From assembly GCA_035294465.1 (NCBI GenBank), contig DATGKW010000181.1, positions 1 through 7,954 of the forward strand: a DNA stretch of 7,954 nt, written 5' to 3'. Shown one piece after another: positions 1-5,271 of the stretch; positions within the stretch are counted from its first letter, which is position 1, and each line of letters begins with the position of its first letter. The notes below the pieces were generated by a model. The model searched no databases, had not been told where the DNA came from, and saw only the letters and a program-made list of their open reading frames with translations. Position numbers and translations under genes: made by a program. The DNA comes from Paraktedonobacter sp035294465. Lineage in GTDB: Bacteria > Chloroflexota > Ktedonobacteria > Ktedonobacterales > Ktedonobacteraceae.

Positions 1-317
1 GGTGCAGGCTTCTCTTTCCCATCGGGGCTGCTCGCCAGACGCGTCACATAGCAGCGCCCGCCCCCATTCAAAAAGTAGCCGTAGACGGCGTGCGAGAGGT
101 AGGCCCCGGGGATATGGGGATTGCGCAGCCCGCCTTCCTCCAGGCTGCCAAAGGTGTTGACATATTGCGACCAGTTGGTAATCAAGACCGGACGGTTGGC
201 GGGACCGGTAGGCGCAAAGCCCACGAAAGCCGCTGTCGCGGTGCCCACCCCTTCAATCGGGCGTGGCCCGCTGTCTACTTCCTGGATGTAGACGCCAGGC
301 GATAGGTACTCAGGCAT
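1..317 (-). CDS. Contractile tail sheath protein, N-terminal part (runs off window)
   Basis: This is the start of a phage-tail-type sheath subunit, the protein that forms the contracting outer tube of an eCIS particle. About 105 codons are visible. The product opens MPEYLSPGVYIQEV, then has DSGPRPIEGVGTATAAFVGF and an FAPTGPANRPVLITNWSQYV stretch, followed by LSHAVYGYFLNGGGRCYVTR. The sequence PxYxSPGVYxxEV...RPIxGVGTxxxxFVG is the hallmark N-terminus of sheath proteins of Afp/PVC and related tails. The rest of the gene lies beyond position 1. An in-frame ATG at 326 would add three residues (MFI), but the ribosome site is only 1 nt from it and 10 nt from the ATG at 317, and the family usually begins MPEY, so 317 is preferred. 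It is the last gene seen in the operon, 63 bp after the cap-like DUF4255 gene. eCIS loci often encode several sheath paralogs; which one this is cannot be told. Confidence 0.93.
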   Translation of the reverse strand, partial: MPEYLSPGVYIQEVDSGPRPIEGVGTATAAFVGFAPTGPANRPVLITNWSQYVNTFGSLEEGGLRNPHIPGAYLSHAVYGYFLNGGGRCYVTRLASSPDGKEKPA

Positions 318-326
318 GATGAACAT

Positions 327-334
327 TCCTCCTT
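327..334 (-). promoter_or_regulatory. Ribosome binding site of sheath gene
   Basis: The minus strand reads AAGGAGGA here, a near-perfect Shine-Dalgarno sequence and the strongest in the window. Its GGAGG core ends 10 nt before the ATG at 317 but only 1 nt before the ATG at 326, so it decides for the 317 start. A strong site suits a structural protein needed in many copies per particle. Confidence 0.75.
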
Positions 335-380
335 ACTTACTTTCCTTGCCATCCAGCGGGATTGCTCCCGTTGTCCTTTG

Positions 381-1247
381 TTATGCTCCCGCAAGAGGGA
401 GACTATCTAAAACGATCTCATAAGATAAGCCGCTGCTCGCCGCCTGCCCCGCTTGAGTTATCGGATACGCCAGAGTCAGCAGGCGAGCAGCGCCAGTCGC
501 CGGAGTGATACGCAACGTGGCCTGGTTCGCTGGCATGTTGCGCAGAACAAAACGCCCGGTGGCATCGGTGATGCTCTCGCCTGCGCGCCCTTCGATGCTC
601 ACTCTCACCCCGGCCAGCGCTTCGCCGTCCTTCCCACGCAGCACGCCTCCGACCTGAATGCCGGTCTCTACCGCCTGCTCACCAGGAGAGACGCGCGTAT
701 AGCGAGCCATACGCGTGAGCACCAGCGGGGCCTCAATCCTGCTCGCCAGTTCGACCGGGACGGTGACAGTATAGGCCAGCGCCGGGCGTGGACGCGTGGT
801 CAGACCATTCCAGAGTCCCAATAATTGCCGGCTCTCTTCCTCCTGACAAAGCTTTGTCACCAGTGGAATACCCAGCGCGCGCACCTCCGGCGGGAGCAGA
901 TCGTCCGGGATCTGAGAATAGCGCACCAGCGTTGCCAGGACGCGCCAGAGCAACTGGTGCTCGTCCTCAATCTCGCTAGAAAGCGCGCTGACCATAAAAC
1001 CCAGGTCAAAACGCTTTGGCGCGGGACGCCGCTCGGCCCGCCCGTTCCCGCGCACGGTCTCATAGCTGTTCCGGCGCAGATCGGTATTCTCATGAATATC
1101 GTAGAGAAACAGATTGACCGCCGGCCGCAGCAGCCGCTCAATGTGCTCCTGCGTTGGCGCCTCAAATTGGATATCCACCTCCTGCTCATCGATCTGCCCC
1201 CGCTCGTAAAGCAGGCGGCGCAGGATGTTGTGCAATTCTGGTAACAT
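381..1247 (-). CDS. DUF4255/Pvc16-family tail cap protein with C-terminal carboxypeptidase-regulatory-like domain
   Basis: A 288-residue protein. Residues 1 to about 185 fit the Pvc16 N-terminal family (formerly DUF4255): an N-terminal helix (LPELHNILRRLL), then a PAVNLFLYDIHENTDLRRN core (residues 42-60), KRFDLGFMVSALSS (78-91) and LLWRVLATLVRYSQIP (99-114). In Afp/PVC particles this family forms the tail-terminator cap that ends the sheath and tube. Residues about 197-285 form a second domain with the pattern GVLRGKDGEALAGVRVSIEG...TDATGRFVLRNMP, typical of carboxypeptidase-regulatory-like (transthyretin/CNA-B type) beta sandwiches. That domain probably faces the outside of the particle. 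The ATG at 1247 is 7 bp after the stop of the preceding gene, and its ribosome site overlaps that stop, which suggests translational coupling. Position directly before the sheath gene agrees with a structural role. The family call is firm; the exact role of this copy versus the DUF4255 gene at 7346 is inferred. Confidence 0.88.
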   Translation of the reverse strand: MLPELHNILRRLLYERGQIDEQEVDIQFEAPTQEHIERLLRPAVNLFLYDIHENTDLRRNSYETVRGNGRAERRPAPKRFDLGFMVSALSSEIEDEHQLLWRVLATLVRYSQIPDDLLPPEVRALGIPLVTKLCQEEESRQLLGLWNGLTTRPRPALAYTVTVPVELASRIEAPLVLTRMARYTRVSPGEQAVETGIQVGGVLRGKDGEALAGVRVSIEGRAGESITDATGRFVLRNMPANQATLRITPATGAARLLTLAYPITQAGQAASSGLSYEIVLDSLPLAGA

Positions 1248-1251
1248 AGCT

Positions 1252-1256
1252 CTCCT
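1252..1256 (-). promoter_or_regulatory. Ribosome binding site overlapping upstream stop
   Basis: AGGAG on the minus strand lies 4 nt before the ATG at 1247 and shares bases with the TAG stop (1257-1255) of the preceding gene. The overlap suggests that ribosomes finishing the core-domain gene reinitiate on the cap gene. Confidence 0.55.
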
Positions 1257-3174
1257 ATTTACCGATTCCCTGCGCGTACTCGTGCGCCCACTTGACCAGC
1301 AGCTCCTGCCAGTTATCCGGCGAATTGGATGAATACCAGTGTCCGGTCAGTTCAACTCCGGCCAGTATATTTATGTTCAGTTCGTTCAGCCGGCTTTCGA
1401 TCTCTGAGCCTGGGGAAAACCATGAGTAGTCAGTATTCTTATTATCCTCGTTACTCTCAGCATCTCCGAATTCCATGCCGCCGAAATGTTGGTACATTTT
1501 CTCTGCTTTGCTCGCCTGTTCGGCTGTCTCCTTGATCCAGCTTGCCCACATATGCCTCTCCAACACCAGCGCGATGATGTCATCAGAGGCCAGCTCACTT
1601 GCGGGGCTTGCTACTTTCAGGAAATCATCATACAATTGCTGGTAGATCTTCTCCTGAGCGCCCACGTCAAAATTCAACCACTGATCGTCAGAAAGGTCCC
1701 GCGTTAGCGCTGAGCGCACGGCAAATGCCTGCGCAATGCTTTGCCATTGGTGGTCGATTGCCGCCAGATTGCTGGTCAGGAAAGCCAGAGGATCACCTCC
1801 GGCTGCACCGGCAGGCGCTTGCGCCCCAGGAATTGATTCCGACTTCGGTGTCTCTGCTGGCTTTGCGCCCTCTTTGGCCCGATCAAGGCCAACATCGACC
1901 ACTGAGTGCGCAGCTGAAACGGCGTGCTCTCCTGCCTCTTCCATTCCCTTTATTTCCTCTTTTGTCAGCTTCTTTATTTCCTCTGCTGTTTTCCCCGATG
2001 TACCAGCGAGTTTGCCCAGACCCGGCGCGAAGGCAAACTCAAAGCCTCCGGCCAGTGTGAGCATTGCCCCTAAAGCACCCATTACAGCGGCCTCGAACTC
2101 CGCCTGCTTTGACTGTGCTTCCTGGAAGCCCTTCGAGGCTGCTTGCATGCCTGCGCTGATACGCTCGATAGCCTCGCGGTAGCCGGAGAAGCGCTCTTCA
2201 AATCTGGGCATCCACATCTGGTCAAGTTCTATTGCTTTCACACGGATATTTTGAGCATCTTCATGCCGCTTTACATCCTCCTCGTTTTGCTCCATCTGCT
2301 CCATGCGCTGCTCCATCTCTTCCATATGCTGCTCCATTTGCTCCATGCGTTGCTCCATTTTGGATCTGGGCTTGCGCTGAATCAGCACGCCTGAGCCATG
2401 TTCAGCAATAGTATGGGCCTGCGTGCCAAAAGGAGCATTCTCGGAGAGGCGCTGCGCCTGGCTCGCCTGGCCGGTCGCACTTCCCACAACAGGAGATGCG
2501 TTTGCTGCGATTGCCCTGCTCGCCGCATCGGCTTCCTGCTCATAGCTATCACTGGCAGGCCCAACCACCAGAGGACCCGCATTATTCATCCCTCGCTGCT
2601 GAACTACATGAGTAAGTTCGTGCGCCAGCAGTTGCGTATCGTCAGGAGCAGTTTGGGGACCGAAAAAGATGTCGCTCCCCACGGTAAAAGCCTGCGCTCC
2701 CACGCTATGATTGAGTACTTGAGACGCAGAGTCAGTATGCAAACGTACATCAGCAAAGTTCGCTCCGAACGCCTGCTCCATCTGCTCGCGCACAGGCGCA
2801 TCAAGCGACCGACCCTGACCGCGTTCTGCTTGAATGCTGGCGGATAGACCGGAGCTCAATTGACCACCCTCCGGCCCCATTACTGTCTCCGTAGTGGAAG
2901 TATCCACCGAGCGCGCGACCGGTTGAACATGCTCTGGATCAAGCATGTACTTTTTTGTACCAGGATACTCATCCGTGATATAGACCTGGCTGAAAGCGTG
3001 CCCGAAACGCGGTTCCAGAAAAACGCTTGCCTCGCTATCGAGCTTCTGCCCGGCCGGAGTCAGAGAATCCTGACCATTCTCTCTAGCTGTAGCAGACTGC
3101 TGCTCAGGCCAGGTGCTCTCAGAGACTTGCTGACGTTCCAGCCGTGCATGTATGCGCCGCTTAGCCATTGACAT
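1255..3174 (-). CDS. eCIS core domain (DUF4157) protein with partial second core, coiled coil and unrecognised C-terminus
   Basis: A 639-residue candidate eCIS cargo or core protein. Residues 45-66 (LDSEASVFLEPRFGHAFSQV...) match only the first part of a DUF4157 domain and then diverge. A complete DUF4157 domain follows at about 123-193: LDAPVREQMEQAFGANFADVR, then AQAFTVGSDIFFG and LLAHELTHVVQQ, with HExxH at H185, E186, H189. YEQEADAASR (211-220) supplies the usual downstream Glu/Asp motif, E214 being a candidate third zinc ligand. Four heptads MEQRMEQ/MEQHMEE/MEQRMEQ/MEQNEED (273-300) make a coiled coil. A hydrophobic Ala/Gly-rich stretch (360-391) and a Lys/Glu-rich helix follow. A Pro/Ala/Gly linker (about 437-460) leads to a C-terminal domain (462-639) with many Trp and acidic residues that I do not recognise. 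No signal peptide is seen. It lies 21 bp after its paralog and 7 bp before the cap gene. ATG 3174 gives MSMAKRR, matching the paralog's MSMSRKR; ATG 3168 has better ribosome-site spacing (8 nt against 2). Family membership is sure, function is not: it may be an effector, a zinc protease or a tip/adaptor protein. Confidence 0.85.
   Translation of the reverse strand: MSMAKRRIHARLERQQVSESTWPEQQSATARENGQDSLTPAGQKLDSEASVFLEPRFGHAFSQVYITDEYPGTKKYMLDPEHVQPVARSVDTSTTETVMGPEGGQLSSGLSASIQAERGQGRSLDAPVREQMEQAFGANFADVRLHTDSASQVLNHSVGAQAFTVGSDIFFGPQTAPDDTQLLAHELTHVVQQRGMNNAGPLVVGPASDSYEQEADAASRAIAANASPVVGSATGQASQAQRLSENAPFGTQAHTIAEHGSGVLIQRKPRSKMEQRMEQMEQHMEEMEQRMEQMEQNEEDVKRHEDAQNIRVKAIELDQMWMPRFEERFSGYREAIERISAGMQAASKGFQEAQSKQAEFEAAVMGALGAMLTLAGGFEFAFAPGLGKLAGTSGKTAEEIKKLTKEEIKGMEEAGEHAVSAAHSVVDVGLDRAKEGAKPAETPKSESIPGAQAPAGAAGGDPLAFLTSNLAAIDHQWQSIAQAFAVRSALTRDLSDDQWLNFDVGAQEKIYQQLYDDFLKVASPASELASDDIIALVLERHMWASWIKETAEQASKAEKMYQHFGGMEFGDAESNEDNKNTDYSWFSPGSEIESRLNELNINILAGVELTGHWYSSNSPDNWQELLVKWAHEYAQGIGK
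2275..2358 (-). repeat. In-frame 21-bp repeat x4 coding a MEQ heptad coiled coil
   Basis: Four successive 21-bp units encode the heptads MEQRMEQ, MEQHMEE, MEQRMEQ and MEQNEED (residues 273-300 of the core-domain gene). Units 1 and 3 code the same peptide but differ at synonymous sites (CAA versus CAG), so the array is not freshly copied. Met occurs at regular heptad positions, as expected for the core of a helical bundle. The array sits between the metallopeptidase-like core and the C-terminal region, so it may oligomerise or space them. Confidence 0.8.
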
Positions 3175-3176
3175 TT

Positions 3177-3182
3177 CTCCCT
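3177..3182 (-). promoter_or_regulatory. Ribosome binding site of second core-domain gene
   Basis: AGGGAG on the minus strand, inside the 21-bp gap after the Het-C gene. It lies 2 nt before ATG 3174 and 8 nt before ATG 3168. Spacing favours 3168 (product begins MAKRR), whereas similarity to the paralog's MSMSRKR start favours 3174. The two choices differ by two residues. Confidence 0.5.
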
Positions 3183-3195
3183 AGAGACTCTTGCT

Positions 3196-5271
3196 TCATG
3201 TTTTGACCAATCCGAGCAGTTTACTATGCCACCAGTTATCGCGCGACGGATGGCTGACGTATTTATCGACCAGGCTGGTTACAGGATCGGTAATGGCAGG
3301 CGCGGCCGTTTGTGTGGCGGATGCCGCCCGGTTCACTTTCTCCTGCTCATCCCAGGCGTTGAGCATGGCTTTGCCAATATCTTCATCGACCATTACGGCC
3401 AGGGATCTGGAAACTTCATAGAGATGGTGATGCGGTGAATCTTTGGCAATCTCGGAGTGCGTGGGTCCCAGGCCCTCTTTCTGCGCGTTCCGGGCCGCTT
3501 TGGCCGTCTCGATCTGCGCAAGCAGATCGAGAATGCCGCTTCTGGCAGCGGCAACCGTAATCACCAGAAGTGAAGCAATAGCTGGGAAAAGGATCAGGAG
3601 CAAACCAGTACCAAGAGCCAGGATAACAGCATCCAGCGTTAATCCTGCAAGCGCACCAATTGCGCCTCCTACAACTTCACCAGTCACGTCCCCTACCTTC
3701 TCTCCCACACCCGCGCCGGTATCATAGCCTTTATCCGCCCCTGAGGCGGCCCCAGAGACCGCGCCCCCGAAAAAGCCGGTAATAGCATGCCCCAGGGCGC
3801 TCCAGCCTGAGTGCTCGCGCCAGCCTTCAGCCGCCCCACTGAACGCCCCTCCTACCGCGCCCCCAACACCTCCTACTGCTCCTCCAACAACACCCCCTAC
3901 CGCGCCTCCCAGGGCGCTGCCAAAGGCTGACCCGCCAGCCGCGGCTTTCTTTGCTATCTCTTCCACCGTGATGCCTGCTTTGAGGAAAGCCCCCTTGAGA
4001 AACGATTTGGTCAACTCGCCATTTTCGGTTTCTGTGCAGATCAGTTCCAGACCGCTGACTGCGCTGTTCCCTTCCGGGGCATAGGTACCGGTGATGATGC
4101 CCGGTTGGGCAGGATTGAGCGGATCTTTTCCGCCCAATTTGGCTACATCGTTGCCCAGTTCTGACCCTACCAGCTCGTTATACCTCTTGGCAGTGATGGA
4201 GCCTTCATTGTGCAAGTTCCAGATGGCGACCTCGACGAAGTTCGAGTGTGAGAAATAGTCCTCAATGGCGTGCAGGCCATTGCCCATTTTTTCCATGCCA
4301 TCGGGGTTGTGCCCCGCGTTGATCGCTTCGATTAGCTTCTGTTTCGCGTGATATTTGCCCACCTCGATATATTCCGGCAGGCCGCTCTCTTTGGCCGCAT
4401 TTTCAATTTCGCCGATATGCTTTTGTTCATCTTCGTAGGCCGCCTGCTGTTCGGGCGACATCTTCTCCCAGGCTTCTTTCTGCTTCGCTGGATCGGTCAG
4501 GAGTGGATCTTCATAGGTCCCGCCGCCTTCGGGGTTGTCCAGGTGCTCAGAGGGAACGTAGGTTCCCAGGTCTTCCTGAGTAATTTCCCGGCCAAATTCG
4601 CCGAGCGCGAGAATATTGATCAGCGGCAAAGCTTTGGGTGGCACCTGCGAGAGATCGCGCAGCCAATTGCCGAAGTAGACGCTGCGGGCCTCTTGCGCAG
4701 TAAAACCTGCGCCGGTGAGCGCCTCCTGCTCAATTCCACCATGACCCGCTGCGCCTGCCTGGTAACGCCTCAGCACATAGCGGTCTGTGCTCGCCTGTGG
4801 AGAAATTGCCCCCGGTTGGCCCGCGATGACCTGGCCGGCGGTCGCGCTGGCGGCCAGTTCCAGACTGGATGTCGGCTCGCCGATGCTCAATTCCTCGCTC
4901 TCTGTTGGCAAACCCTCTTGCTGTACCACGTGGGTTAGTTCGTGCGCCAGCAGCCACTGACCCTGAGTCGTGCGCGGAGCATATTTGCCCGTGTCGAACA
5001 CAACATCCTGCCCCACCGTATACGCCTGCGCCTGCACAGCTCGCGCCGACTCCGCCGCTCGCCCATCCGCGTGAATGCGCACCCGGCTGAAATCATGCCC
5101 AAAGCGCGTCCCCATGAATGCCTGTGCCTCGCTATCCAGGCTCTCTCCCTCGGAGGCTAGAACTTCGTAGACGCTTTCTGGTACCTGGGATGCTTGTTGC
5201 TGAACGGTTGTACCTTCGTCAATGTGCTGGCGTCCCAGGCCCTCTTGCGGACGTTTACGCGACATGCTCAT
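3196..5271 (-). CDS. eCIS core domain (DUF4157) protein with Het-C-like domain and glycine-zipper insert; candidate effector
   Basis: A 691-residue candidate eCIS effector. Residues 45-118 are a DUF4157 domain (LDSEAQAFMGTRFGHDFSRVR, AQAYTVGQDVVF, LLAHELTHVVQQ) with HExxH at H110, E111, H114. The usual downstream EAD motif is replaced (SSLELAASAT, 135-144). Het-C-like signatures follow: HGGIEQEAL (177-185), VYFGNWLRDLSQ (198-209), a His-containing helix (EVGKYHAKQKL, H308) and LHAIEDYFSHSNFVE (333-347), whose H334xxxD338xxxH342 pattern resembles zinc sites of the phospholipase C/P1 nuclease type. Residues 445-542 are packed with GxxxG-type glycines, and 544-577 is a long hydrophobic segment. 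After it PTHSEIAKDSPHHHLYEV (603-620) and HPSRDNWWH (674-682) resemble distal Het-C motifs as I recall them, so the catalytic fold seems to be interrupted by the glycine/hydrophobic block. No signal peptide is present, as expected for cargo delivered by a particle. The start is firm: ATG 5271 overlaps the ATPase stop (ATGA) and has GGAGG 9 nt upstream. The domain calls come from motif recall; the toxic role is inferred. Confidence 0.85.
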   Translation of the reverse strand: MSMSRKRPQEGLGRQHIDEGTTVQQQASQVPESVYEVLASEGESLDSEAQAFMGTRFGHDFSRVRIHADGRAAESARAVQAQAYTVGQDVVFDTGKYAPRTTQGQWLLAHELTHVVQQEGLPTESEELSIGEPTSSLELAASATAGQVIAGQPGAISPQASTDRYVLRRYQAGAAGHGGIEQEALTGAGFTAQEARSVYFGNWLRDLSQVPPKALPLINILALGEFGREITQEDLGTYVPSEHLDNPEGGGTYEDPLLTDPAKQKEAWEKMSPEQQAAYEDEQKHIGEIENAAKESGLPEYIEVGKYHAKQKLIEAINAGHNPDGMEKMGNGLHAIEDYFSHSNFVEVAIWNLHNEGSITAKRYNELVGSELGNDVAKLGGKDPLNPAQPGIITGTYAPEGNSAVSGLELICTETENGELTKSFLKGAFLKAGITVEEIAKKAAAGGSAFGSALGGAVGGVVGGAVGGVGGAVGGAFSGAAEGWREHSGWSALGHAITGFFGGAVSGAASGADKGYDTGAGVGEKVGDVTGEVVGGAIGALAGLTLDAVILALGTGLLLILFPAIASLLVITVAAARSGILDLLAQIETAKAARNAQKEGLGPTHSEIAKDSPHHHLYEVSRSLAVMVDEDIGKAMLNAWDEQEKVNRAASATQTAAPAITDPVTSLVDKYVSHPSRDNWWHSKLLGLVKT
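3541..3936 (-). other. Glycine-zipper and hydrophobic block within the Het-C protein
   Basis: Codons 446-478 give an almost uninterrupted run of GG pairs spaced by Ala/Val/Ser (such as LGGAVGGVVGGAVGG). A second Gly/Ala-rich part (499-542, e.g. GFFGGAVSGAASG) follows. Residues 544-577 then form one or two membrane-length hydrophobic stretches (AVILALGTGLLLILFPAIA and onward). Glycine zippers of this kind pack helices in membranes and pores. In the DNA the plus strand is correspondingly rich in ccacc/cctcc triplets, but I see no exact long repeat. Confidence 0.75.

Noticed and set aside
90..305. Plus-strand open frame of 71 codons.
   Set aside because: It lies antisense to the conserved sheath N-terminus, whose motifs are unmistakable. 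The plus-strand translation has no recognisable features.
354..373. Small inverted repeat between the cap-like gene and the sheath gene (stem about 5-8 bp, loop of 4), considered as a terminator or attenuator.
   Set aside because: No T-run follows on the minus strand, the longer stem needs a G-U pair that is a mismatch on the minus-strand RNA, and the sheath gene downstream has a strong ribosome site. It may be chance.
1599..2060. Plus-strand open frame (153 codons) opposite the C-terminal part of the second core protein.
   Set aside because: Its protein is low in recognisable structure, with Leu/Pro-rich runs arising from the antisense of Glu/Lys-rich helices. The minus-strand frame is continuous and coherent.
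2275..2358. Considered as a CRISPR-like or regulatory DNA repeat array.
   Set aside because: Units are directly adjacent with no spacers, keep the reading frame, and vary at synonymous sites, so they are protein-level heptads.
4348..4938. Long plus-strand open frame (196 codons) opposite the Het-C gene, with a hydrophobic start.
   Set aside because: It is antisense to conserved Het-C and core-domain motifs on the minus strand, and the gene layout leaves it no independent place. Such shadows are common in GC-rich DNA.
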